Shown: positions 11,971 to 22,813 of the stretch, one piece after another
How positions within the stretch are numbered: position 1 is the stretch's first letter
Layout: each line of letters opens with the position of its first letter
From: Xestospongia muta
Lineage: Eukaryota; Porifera; Demospongiae; Haplosclerida; Petrosiidae
Reading direction: 5' to 3'
DNA length: 64,000 nucleotides
Assembly (NCBI GenBank): GCA_963693285.1
Contig: OY848918.1
Span: 6,453,876-6,517,875 of the forward strand
Position numbers and translations under genes: made by a program
Notes under the pieces: model-generated
Seen by the model: only the letters and a program-made list of their open reading frames with translations
The model's database searches: none
Told to the model about the DNA's origin: nothing

Positions 11971-12524
11971 TGCAGTGAAGCAGCTACTTAGTAGTTTAGA
12001 ACTTTAATGAGTTTAATATGATACTCTTGCCATTATGTTTACAAATTAATGATAGTAGTTTTTCAGTACTCTATTTGTTATTGTTGTATTATGTAGTATT
12101 GTTTTGTTGCTATAAAAAAGATATTTCAATTACAGCTTGATTAATTGGCATGGTTGTTTAGTTGAAAGGGACTGGTCTTCACATTATTTAGGAGCTATAT
12201 GTATGCTAAATTGAGTTAACTGACAATAGGCAATGTTTATAAAAATTTTCTAAAAATTATATTTTTAAGATAACCACAATTATTTTAGAGTTATACACAT
12301 GAATTCACTTATACTTAGTGAATAGTGTTGCTTGAATGTCATGTAACATCCAATTACAGTCTGTTTACTGCACAAAATACAGTCAATAAATATAGTTAAC
12401 ATTCCATTCTATGTTGTGAAACATTGGTATTATTGTATTTGATTGTTACCAAGGTGATAGCTTATGAATATCATCATAACAGTACTCTAGCTATAGGGTG
12501 GAATAGGTAGGCAATTCAAATCAA
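11971..12524. other. Intergenic region B-C
   Basis: About 550 bp of AT-rich sequence with no coding exon recognised. The last 45 bp before the ATG of gene C contain the block CTCTAGCTATAGGGTGG, also present before the orphan exon at 26142 and, in modified form, before gene E. Confidence 0.55.
12486..12524 (+). promoter_or_regulatory. Conserved block upstream of gene C first exon
   Basis: The block CTCTAGCTATAGGGTGG lies just upstream of the start codon of gene C, recurs at 26103-26141 before the orphan exon, and has a variant (CTAGGCTCTAGGGTGG) at 27761-27776 before gene E. The first two are in a duplicated segment and must match, but gene E is a more distant paralog. A promoter or 5' UTR role is inference. 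Confidence 0.35.
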
Positions 12525-15500
12525 ATGATGGATGGATATTCAAGTCCAGTCGCTGCAAAAAGTGATGGAGTGAAAGGTGATTTGGTAGCAACTGAAGCTT
12601 TTACAGGAATAATTGGGATTAAGCCTAAAGTTGAAGAGCCAGGACTGAAAGCAGAGCTACATCCATTTCATCCTTCAAATGACACACCCATCCAAATGCA
12701 AGGTACATGATGAATAAAATGTAAATAGTTATAAATTATATATATATATACATACATACATGCATATATACATACATACATACATCCATACATACGTACA
12801 TATTCATACATACATATATACATATATACATACATTCATACATACATACATATATACATGAAGACTTCACAGTGAAACACTGACTAGAGCTAGAAAGATT
12901 GTATAATTAGCAGCAGTGTCTGTGCAAGAATGCTAGAGACTTGTGAGAAGCTTCAGTCGCATTATTCATCATTGCGTTTAGGGGCTTAATGTATTGTTTG
13001 CTACGTGTGTCAGTGGTTAAATAATGCTCGCTTTCAATTGTCTTGTACAACAATAAAATAAAATGAAACAAATGGACGTGACTATATAATAATAATAATA
13101 ATAACAATAGTAACAATAATAATAATATAGATACTACGTGCTGGTACGCTATATGTGTGTGCTGTGCCTGGCAGTAAAATCGTTCAGGGATTATTTTGAT
13201 GATGCCATAAGACACTTAGTTATTGTATTGCAATGTTTTGAGAGAATTGGCAGAAGCTATGACACTGTCCAGCTCCAAAGATGTTTTCTTGAGTTACAGA
13301 GGTCATGCAGAAGCTTCGAACAATCAGACCCAATTTCAAAGCGCTTGTGGTAAAAATTATTGGTGTCTGTGCGTCGGCGGTTACCTTATTCAGTGAACAC
13401 TGAAAATAATTTTGGAAAAGTGGACAAATTACACACACGCGTTGTCTATAACAATCTTAGGACCGCCCCTCTTCGCCATCTTCTCACATCCACTGTTATT
13501 TATATGACTAATTGTCCAGTATATGTGGCTGAATATTCATTGAATGACTAAGTCTACGAAGTATTTGGACAATTCAGGAATTATACAGAAACAAACCCAG
13601 ACTAAAAAAAATCATGAGGAGAGATTTAATTTATTTTACAATTGCAAGAAGATACTTATAATCAGAACAGATATGATATTTGATTCATGTTCGCTACTTT
13701 AGATATGAGGCAACTTGGCAGCATACATTATACACCTGTACCTAGGCAATATTCCTGTACTAACTGACAAGCCCACACCAACTTCTTCAATATGGTGTAT
13801 GTCTAAGCAGTATTCCATAACTGCTTTGTTAGTTGTATGTTACATGTCTTCATAGCCTTTATATAGTAATCAGCTATTCGTCAACTGGCAGGACATCCTG
13901 CTGGCCAAATAGCCACTGCTAACAATTTAACATTCCTTCTGATCTGTGTGTAACAACCAATAATTCAATTGTGATAATTTAATACTTTATTTTGTATATA
14001 TTTTCTTAATTTATAGGTTCTCTATTTAAACACGAGCACCTCAAAAAGCTGATATCTAATCAAAATCATTTGACCAAGATTCGACCAGTTTTGCTTACAT
14101 TGACTGGTCTACCAGATTCTGGTAAGACAAAAGCAATTAAACATCTTTTGAATCACTATGTCGATGAAAGTCCATTACCTCCAATGTTAAGAAAAGGTGA
14201 CAGTCGTGAAGCAGAAGGAATCACATATTATGAACTTGTTGCTGCTGGTTTCCATCCTTTGAGAGATCTTACCATTGCTGAAGTCACGAATGAAACCAGT
14301 TGTGCATTTGGTGTACTATCAGCTTTTCGTGAAAGTATTCGAGTTGACAAGAAAGTGCCGCTGTTCATGAAGGAGTCAGAGGTTGATGTTGAGCCATGTT
14401 TTGAAGACCCAGATTTAGAAGACCATCTCCAATACATATATAGATACCTTTGTCGATATGAGCACATACCAAAAGGGCCTAATCTCAGTGACAATGGGAA
14501 GAAAAGTTTTGCTGATCCTCTCTATAAGTTGCTTCCAAGGGGCATTGCACTTATTAACATTTGGGATGTGTCTCTAAATAAAGCAGTTCTACGTTTTCTG
14601 AATGCTCTCTCTGGTCAATTTTACAACAGCCATACTTGGCTGTTTTTAGACATTGAGCGTGATTTTGATAATCTTGACCAACCTCCTCAAGTCACAGAAG
14701 CAACAACCAGCGGTGCTCATAAAGATGATGCAGTTTTAATGAAGTGGCGTTCTCGTCTTCAGTATTTGCTTTGTTCTAGTAGATTGAGTGAAAGTAAATA
14801 TGGTCCTAGAAAGAATGTGTGTACAATATTTGCTAAGCATAGTGGTTTGTCTAATGATAGCCTAGCACAAAAAGTTACAAAGCTTGAAGAGAAAGCACAA
14901 CAAGCTTCTAAGCATATTGGTGTGGCATCTCTTCTTGAATCTAAAATCGAGCCAATCGACTTGACTGACAATGCTATGGATGATTTCAATGATTATTCTC
15001 ATCGTCTGTATCAGAAATTTCAGCACGTGATTTGTGAAACGCCTTACACAGATGTTCCTCTATCTTGGGTTTTTCTTCGTAGCATGTTTTACCGAGATCG
15101 TTATAAAATGTTTATACTGAAGTCTGAGCTTAAACAAAAAGCAAGTGAATGTGGCATTGATGATGAATCTTTTGCCAAGTTTTGTCTTTTTTATTCTTCT
15201 TTTGGTAGCATATTCGATTTCAGCTTACTCAATCCTGACTATTTACACATTATTGTCAGGCCAATAGAGTTTTTAAGATCTCTAGATAAGATATTGCATC
15301 CAAATGAAAGTATATTTCTACAATATCCTACCGTATATTTTGGTCTTTTCCCTGAAATAGCTTGCAGAAGTTTGTTTGAAGGGGACTGGCCAATATATGT
15401 GGAAGCTTTAACGTCAATTTGTTCGGTAACAAAAGTGTCTGGTGCATGCCTAAAAATACCAGACATTGATCGCTGTGATATGTTTTACTACATCCCTTTA

Positions 15501-18376
15501 AGTCGCAATGAATCACTTATAAAAGATGCTGATCCCACTTCTGTATACATGATTACAAGTGCTGATACACCTCATATTAATTCTCAAGTAGTGTTTACTA
15601 AATACATTTTGAAGTCATTGTCAGATGCTAAACTTGTCCCATGCTCAGAAATTAACCAAACAATAATTGAAATTTCTTCATCTAACACCACCATTTCTCT
15701 AGTTTGTCACTGGCCTGTTAATAAAATACACATTAGCCAACCAAATCCAGAGGTGTATTCAATTGTTGTTCAAGCTTGTCGTAACTTTATTGAAAGTTGC
15801 ACAACTGGAAATCCCAAATGCAAGTTTGTCATTGTGTGTGCCAAGAGTGGATCTCCTGATGTAAAGTCAATTCCAAGTTGCCGGTACCACACTCTACCTA
15901 ATAATAGGCTCTGTGATGATTGTGAAAAAGCTGGGCATGTCAATGACCAGTTAAGAGCATGGAATAAAGCCTTAAGTGAGGTCAGCATCACATTTAATTT
16001 TATTTTATAATTACAAACTTAATTTACTTACTTATAGCATCCAATTCCCAAATGCTGCAAAGCCAATGAAGGTAAGATGATACAGCGTGCACTATTAAAC
16101 TATCATTTATTCTCCATTATTGTAGAATTGACAGGTTCAAATATTCATTGTATTGCTGAAGTGTTTTCAAGACATCCAGACATCATCATTGATTTTGCTG
16201 AACTTCTTGGCTTTAAAAATTACAAGAATAACTCAATGTTTCAAGGTCTCTGTGGTGAAAAACTTATCACACAAATGCTGTTAACTTGGGAAAAGGATAT
16301 TACCAAAACAACCCAATCACAAATCGAGCCGAGACAAGAGCTAGCAAGAAAAATCCTTCTGCTAGGTGATAACCTTTGTAGACAAGAGTGTGGTCTTGGA
16401 TCAAGAGCTGAAAATGATGCTGATCAAAATCAATCCTTAAAGTATTCTGATTTTGAGCATCTTGCTAGAGAATTAGATCTTTATGGTAAATATAACTATA
16501 TTGTCATCAATTTGAAGTTATCATTTTTTATAATTTAGCAACAAGTGACTGGACTAAAAAAGAAGCAACACTTTGGTTTCAGCAACTTAAAGAGGTTGGT
16601 ATCATTAATATATATTGTAGTTAACATTGATGGTTGTTCTTTGACATAGATGGACATGATTAAAGTTCAGTTTCAACCTGAAATCAAAGATGTTGAAGTT
16701 CAGTTTGACTGCTTTTCTCCTTTAATAGGTATCAATCTATGTATCTTGGAACGAACTAATTTTTGTTCTGCTTTGTAGACAGTCTACTTAATGCCTACAT
16801 AGCTGGAAAGAAGCTCTTTGTTATTCAAGGAGACCTTTATCAATCATTTCATTGGGAGGAGTGTGGTCTGAGACTGTCTTGTCCTAAAGGAGCTTTATCA
16901 TCACCAAATGATAGATGTGAGGTTGCTATAGTAGCACTAGCTGGTGGTCAGTTTAAACTTCCAGAGAGAACTAAACTAGTTAGTGCTGTTTATGGTATTT
17001 CTGTTGGCAAGGCACTCCTTAAACCATTGACTCTGGAGTTACAACACTGTGTAGCTCTGGAAACAAAAGCTCAGGCTGACAGACTCAAATTTGTTAGAGC
17101 TCCTCTTGTAGGATGTGACTCTAATGCTGAATTTACAATAATGGAAGAAGGGGTGTTTTTTCCTGGTAGTTGGTATGGCTCTATTACATGTGATCATTTC
17201 TGTAAGGTTGCAATGGTGGACGAACAACCTACAAGTATGACCATTTCTATGTGATGCCCTTTGTTAGCACGTGTTGCAGGTAGTAATGCTTATTTTTGTA
17301 AAGTATATCATGAAAAGATTGCTCCTTTCACATGGACTGTAAAAATGACTGTTGTGAAGCGTCTCAATGTCCTTAACGAAGTATTTCATAAATATATGCT
17401 TTATGCTACATTTAATTGTAATTTTCATTATAGTACATGGAAAGAAAGTATCCTCAAGCTATTGCTTATAGCTTTGATGAAGTATTACCTAGGCCTTCAG
17501 AAACAGTTTTAAGGTTTTTACTAGATGATAAGGATGAGAAACGTCCTAAGGGTTGGAAAATATTTCCAATGTCAGATTCCCAGGTCAGAGATTACAAAAT
17601 GATTTATCTTTGTTTAGTATACTTTTCGTTTGCAGCTTAAATTTAAACTCATTGACAAATTTGTAAGCCCTGAAGTGCCTGAACCACCAGCTTATGTTGT
17701 CAACGTGTACGCAGAGGAAAGTTCTGAAACTGAAGAAATTTTTCACTATCCAGTTCCATTGATTGGTGTAAACAAGCCAGAAAAGACATTATTTATCCAT
17801 CTATCATTGAGAATTAATCCAATAGCAGGTACTTGACAACTTGTGAAATAAAGTGAATGATTATATTAAGCAGTGTGCTAACATATGGACATAAGCAATT
17901 TTGTTTACAAAAAAGAAATAACCTGTCCTGCCATGTCTTCATACTATTACATTTTTTGACTATAGATTCTGTGATATCAAACTCTCCTAATCAAAGTAGT
18001 ACTCCCTTAGACTCTGCAGTGGCTAAGAGAGCTCTAGTTCAGTGTACTGACACTATCATTGAATCAAATATAGATCCCTTCACCCTTGTAAGAAAGCTGT
18101 ACTCAAGAGAAATCATACCCCAGGATGTTTATAAGAGAGTTAAAGACAAAGATACTAGAGATTCAGCAGAGGATCGTCGTGATAAGATTCTTGATTACTT
18201 AACAGATCGAATAGAACATGATGTTAGTATTTTTACATCATTTCTGAGTGTTTTAAGAGAATTAGGTCGAGATGATTTAGCAGATATAATCATGACAAAA
18301 TATTTTAGGTTGGTAGCTTTTGTTTAACTAATTGATTAAATTCTAATCTTTCTATTTCAGAATTAAACACAGCTGA
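12525..18376 (+). CDS. Gene C: Roc1-COR1-Death-ZU5-UPA-CARD receptor lacking the second Roc-COR module
   Basis: Twelve exons: 12525-12702, 14017-15980, 16038-16071, 16126-16485, 16539-16594, 16650-16728, 16779-17234, 17280-17380, 17434-17583, 17636-17828, 17966-18308, 18361-18376 (TGA). They sum to 3,930 bases, 1,309 aa, with every junction in phase. P-loop GLPDSGKT is at residues 90-97; COR1 about 400-714; Death about 727-846; ZU5 about 893-1044; UPA about 1045-1192; CARD-like fold about 1200-1307. Exon 5 (19 codons) corresponds to the last codons of COR2 in gene E (motif W-x-K-K-E-A), so a deletion removed Roc2-COR2 while keeping frame and a usable acceptor. ZU5-UPA followed by a Death fold recalls PIDD and UNC5. 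This is the most intact gene of the array in the window. Confidence 0.85.
12735..12860. repeat. (CATA)n microsatellite in gene C intron 1
   Basis: About 125 bp of imperfect CATACATA and TATA units begins exactly where the two copies of the older segmental duplication (12741 and 26361) stop matching. It may have expanded after the duplication or mark its breakpoint. Confidence 0.9.
12861..14016. other. Rest of gene C intron 1, unassigned sequence
   Basis: This part of the 1.3-kb intron holds an (AAT)n tract at about 13088-13128 and a less AT-rich stretch at about 12880-13560 with short open frames in both directions. I recognise no protein there. It could be an old transposon remnant. The intron is much longer than the others in the gene. 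Confidence 0.4.
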
Positions 18377-18634
18377 AGGTAGAAGATAAAACTACATCCA
18401 TCTATCTTAAATGTAGCAATGTTGACTAAGCCATTGCAAATATAACCTTTCATATCATACACCTTTTGTCAGTTTAATTTTGTATACTTATATATTTTAT
18501 TTTAAGTACTTTCCTACCTTTTCCTAGGGTGGAAATTAATTGTCATAATTTCTTCAATAGCTGTATTTTATTTAATAGACACTTAAGACATGTATTATTA
18601 TCTGCTGCTATTTCTTGTAGTTGCTATTTATAAC

Positions 18635-20174
18635 GAAAGGCACTAAAGTGCCGAACCTCGCTGTAGTTTCTAAGTTATTTATAAATTCTATGCCAGCTTA
18701 GGCCCAGCTATGATGTTGTTATTGCAAGAAAATTTATTAGCATTCCAGAAGGTGTGGTTATAAAATGGTAATTTTTGTCATTGTGTATTTGCTCATTAAT
18801 TGTTGCTTGATTTCTAGCTTTGCCATGTCTGTGAAGCAGTAACTGAGTAAGTGATAGTATCATTCAATTGCCAAGCAAGATTAAGTGCTAATTTCGTGAT
18901 GAAAAGTTTCTCTGAGTCTTTACATGACCCTTTAAAATGTATCAATATTTCATATATAGAATTTATTGTAACTTGAAGATGAAACGTTCTTTGGAAACGT
19001 CCCGTAGTACAAATATAAATCGATATATTATCTATTAGTAGCAGTCTTTTCAGTGCTTGGAGACGTTTCCTGAATGCGTTACTTCGCTCTAAGTCTACAA
19101 AACATTTTTCAGAACTTTTCTAACGATTACTTCGACCAACGGCCTTCTGTCTTGCTGATCCGTATTCCTCTGAGATTGTTTACAACATACTAAAAAATCT
19201 CCACGTTAAGTTTTTTACTTTTCGAGAAACGGCACTTGACCTCTGCAGCCTGAAAATTCTTTTGCGAGTTTTAAGCTTCTGTTTTCCTTTACGATGTTCT
19301 TGATACTACTGTTGTAAAGTCCACATGTTTTTCTATTCGTTGCTAAATGTTGGTAGCTGCTAATGCTTCGGTTGCCAAGTTATAGCAGTTCAAAAAATAA
19401 AAGGCACTAAAGTGCCGAACCTCGCTGTAGTTTCTAAGTTATTTATAAATTCTATGCCAGCTTAGGCCCAGCTATGATGTTGTTATTGCAAGAAAATTTA
19501 TTAACATTCCAGAAGGTGTGGTTATAAAATGGTAATTTTTGTCATTCTGTATATGCTCATTAATTGTTGCTTGATTTCTAGCTTTGCCATGTTTGTGAAG
19601 CAGTAACTGAGTAAGTGATAGTATCATTCAATTGCCAAGCAAGATTAAGTGCTAATTTCGTGATGAAAAGTTTCCCTGAGTCTTTACATGACCCTTTAAA
19701 ATGTATCAATATTTCATATATAAAATTTATTGTAACTTGAAGATGAAACGTTCTTTGGAAACATCCCGTAGTGCAAATATAAAACAATATATTATCTATT
19801 AGTAGCAGTCTTTTCAGTGCTTGGAGACGTTTCCTGAATGCGTTACTTTGCTCCAAGTCCACAAAACATTTTTCAGAACTTTTCTAACGATTACTTCGAC
19901 CAACGGCCTTCTATCTTGCTGATCCGTATTCCTCTGAGATTGTTTACAACATACTAAAAAATCTCCACGTTAAGTTTTTTACTTTTCGAGAAACGGCACT
20001 TGACCTCTGCAGTCTGAAAATTCTTTTGCGAGTTTTAAGCTTCTGTTTTCCTTTACGATGTTCTTGATACTACTGTTGTAAAGTCCACATGTTTTTCTAT
20101 TCGTTGCTAAACGTTGGTAGCTGCTAATGCTTCGGTTGCCAAGTTATAGCAGTTCAAAAAAAACAGGCAGTGCA

Positions 20175-20242
<68 letters not shown>

Positions 20243-20305
20243 CAAACAGACTACAGTACCCTCGCTATGCGCCCACGCACAGCGAGGTTAAAAACAGGCA
20301 GTGCA

Positions 20306-20344
<39 letters not shown>

Positions 20345-20470
20345 ACTACAGTACCCTCGCTATGCGCCCACGCACAGCGAGGTTAAAAACAACCCTGGTA
20401 ACAGACACACACACACACACACACAAACAGACTACAGTACCCTCGCTATGCGCCCACGCACAGCGAGGTT
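18635..20470 (+). mobile_element. Composite non-autonomous element with two core copies and CA-repeat tail units
   Basis: Present in this copy of the segmental duplication and absent at the corresponding site near 6799. It consists of two direct copies of a roughly 760-bp core (18635-19397 and 19398-20157), each starting with the palindrome GGCACTAAAGTGCC followed by GAACCTCGCTGT. Three tail units follow, each a (CA)n tract plus a block ending in CCTCGCTATGCGCCCACGCACAGCGAGG-type hairpin sequence. The outer ends share inverted AACCTCGCTGT. No transposase frame is seen. Inverted copies of the same family lie at 37604-38464 and 47953-48813. Confidence 0.8.
20174..20425. repeat. (CA)n microsatellite tracts in the tail of the composite element
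   Basis: Three CA tracts (about 20174-20244, 20307-20340 and 20405-20425) are separated by copies of the same 50-bp hairpin block. Open frames reading His-Thr repeats through here are artefacts of the repeat. Confidence 0.95.
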
Positions 20471-22813
20471 GATGACCTATAAGCTGTTTAATATTATGAT
20501 TGGTTGTTTTATCCTTTCCTTTGTTTTGCTATTAAATTTTAAGCTACATATAATTATGTACATATGTCTTTATATACTGTTCAAATAATTATTGTATTAC
20601 CTCTATTACCTGCTGATTGTCAACTTATGAAAATTGATGACTCCTGAATGATGACGGTGACAAATTCCCACTCTCAACTATCCATATATTTCATCATAAA
20701 TTTGTGCTTATAGCAGTCATGTCCTACAGTAAAAGATATGCAAAGTGTTCTCAATAAACAAGCTCTTCAGTTTTATACATGGAATTTTGTCTTCTAATGA
20801 CATCAATGGAGTTTCTAATTTCATCCTCTACAGCTTTATTGAATCATGAATTATGAAGTATAATGTCAATGTTATAGGTGTGAAGATTCTTTCATCATAT
20901 AAGGATGCTGTCCTATCAGTACAAACATGACAATTGCTTAAATAAAATCTTGAAAGTTTCTTCTGAACTTTGAAATAATGACCATCGAACACCTATAATT
21001 CACCTTATAATATAAACAATATTTTTAAATTTTATTAAATAAATTATAGTTATTAAGAGGTTATCCAATAATAATTATTGATCCTTAAGGTTTGATTCTC
21101 AACAAATAAAAAAAAACATTTCTTGTTTTAATATTTTTGACATCAGGTTTAAAGTATCTGCCCATGATCAAGAAGTAATAATTTGATAATTTTAACTGAT
21201 TAAACATAACATTACAAACTGTGGAAGTTTTGAATGGCAATTGAATGTGAAAGATTTAGTGATTTGGACAAACAAAAAACTTCTGTGTTATGAGTAGTCT
21301 GGTTAGAAAAAGAACGTACATAGAGAGATTATATATATGCATCCTGAGACATTGTGTAGTAGTAAAAAAGTTAACAAAAGAACATCATATTTATATTCAT
21401 AATACTGACAAAGCTCTTGAAATATGTAATGATCTTAATGAAACTAATAAGTCAAGAATCAAGTATCAAAATATTTCAAAAGCTAATAAATTAGCAAATT
21501 AAAAATATTTTTTAAAGCCAGTAAATGCTTTGTAGTTCTTCAAGCTATAATATATACAGATATGAGTATGTTACATTGTTCTTTATTATACACATTCAAT
21601 TATACATTTAGTTATTATTTTTAAATCTCTTCAACATAAACCTAACTGAGAACGAGCGTATGTAATTTTTGAATGAAGAAGCAGGACCTGCCGAAAAATA
21701 AACTATCGAGTCAGTGAACACAACGGAAACAGTAAAATATATTAATATATGATTCTATCACAATACTGTCTGTGCGTGCATGTTACTATTTTTTTGACTA
21801 CACTTTTGTCTATGAAAGAAATTTACAAACAGCGCTTCATAATCTAGCTAGCCAGACACTCCGTCTATTCGTCAAAAGAGGAGGGGCTAACTAGATTTGA
21901 ATAATATTTTCCATGATACATCTTAATTTTCTAGCTTATGGGAAGAAGTAAGAAAGATGGAGAAGAAGGTTAGTATACTGAGGCCGAATTATATAACCCA
22001 TAGCTTTTATTTGCTGTTTAAATGTTTTGTAAAGTTAATAAAGTAGTGCCTGTAGGTCCTCCAGGAAGTCCATACATCATTGTGTATAATTAATATTTTG
22101 GATTAGGGGGTGGGGATCAGTTTAATAGGATGTCCTGCACTGGTTAATAATAATGTTGCTGTATTTGCTAACATTCAATTATTATATCAAACTTTATAAT
22201 AGCAATAATGTAGAGCTAGAGACATTAAAGGGTATATAACATTTTCAATTCCTTAGTTATGATTAATATTGTCTTTCATATAATGATAGCAAATGTACAA
22301 TATCATTTATATGGGTGGAGTACACTATTATCATCCCTATTTATAATAGAGACAATTCTTTCATTTTCTTAATTCATTTTAACTTGTAATATTATATATT
22401 ATATCCTCTTTTTCCTTCAATATCAGTACCAAATTCCTCCAAATATACATCACGTAGAAAAGTGTGTTATCACTTGATTATTATTACATCATACCTAGTC
22501 CATTGTAGTCATGACCAATTCCAGGAAGTGACAAGTGCATGTGTAGGCTTTACAATAAAAACGACACCTCTGAAACTGCTGTGTCAATATCCCTATGAAA
22601 ACTGTTATTAAAAACTAACTACCATAAATGTTGTCACTAACAATAGGACAATCATAGCGATTAAAATAAATATTTATATGCACTGTGTTAGGTAGAACAA
22701 AAGAATTCTTTCATATATGCTGCACTGTCATGATAAGTGCACATAGATCATCATGCATTAAATTAACCCTTGGATACTATATTGCCTGGGATGGATGTAT
22801 CTTAAATACAATC

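Larger units (their letters stand above)
18377..22813. other. Intergenic region C-B', contains a composite repeat insertion
   Basis: Colinear with 6542-9196 except for the insertion at 18635-20470. No coding exon is recognised. A short open frame at 21290-21502 has a disrupted counterpart at about 7650-7860 and no recognisable domain. Confidence 0.55.

Noticed and set aside
12907..13551. Several short open frames on both strands in gene C intron 1
   Set aside because: No recognisable domain, no splice-phase fit to the gene, and they overlap an (AAT)n tract.
20170..20588. Open frames encoding His-Thr repeats
   Set aside because: They are translations of the (CA)n tracts in the composite element and have no other coding signal.
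21290..21502. 70-codon open frame between C and B'
   Set aside because: The duplicate near 7650-7860 is disrupted by stops and indels, and no domain is visible.
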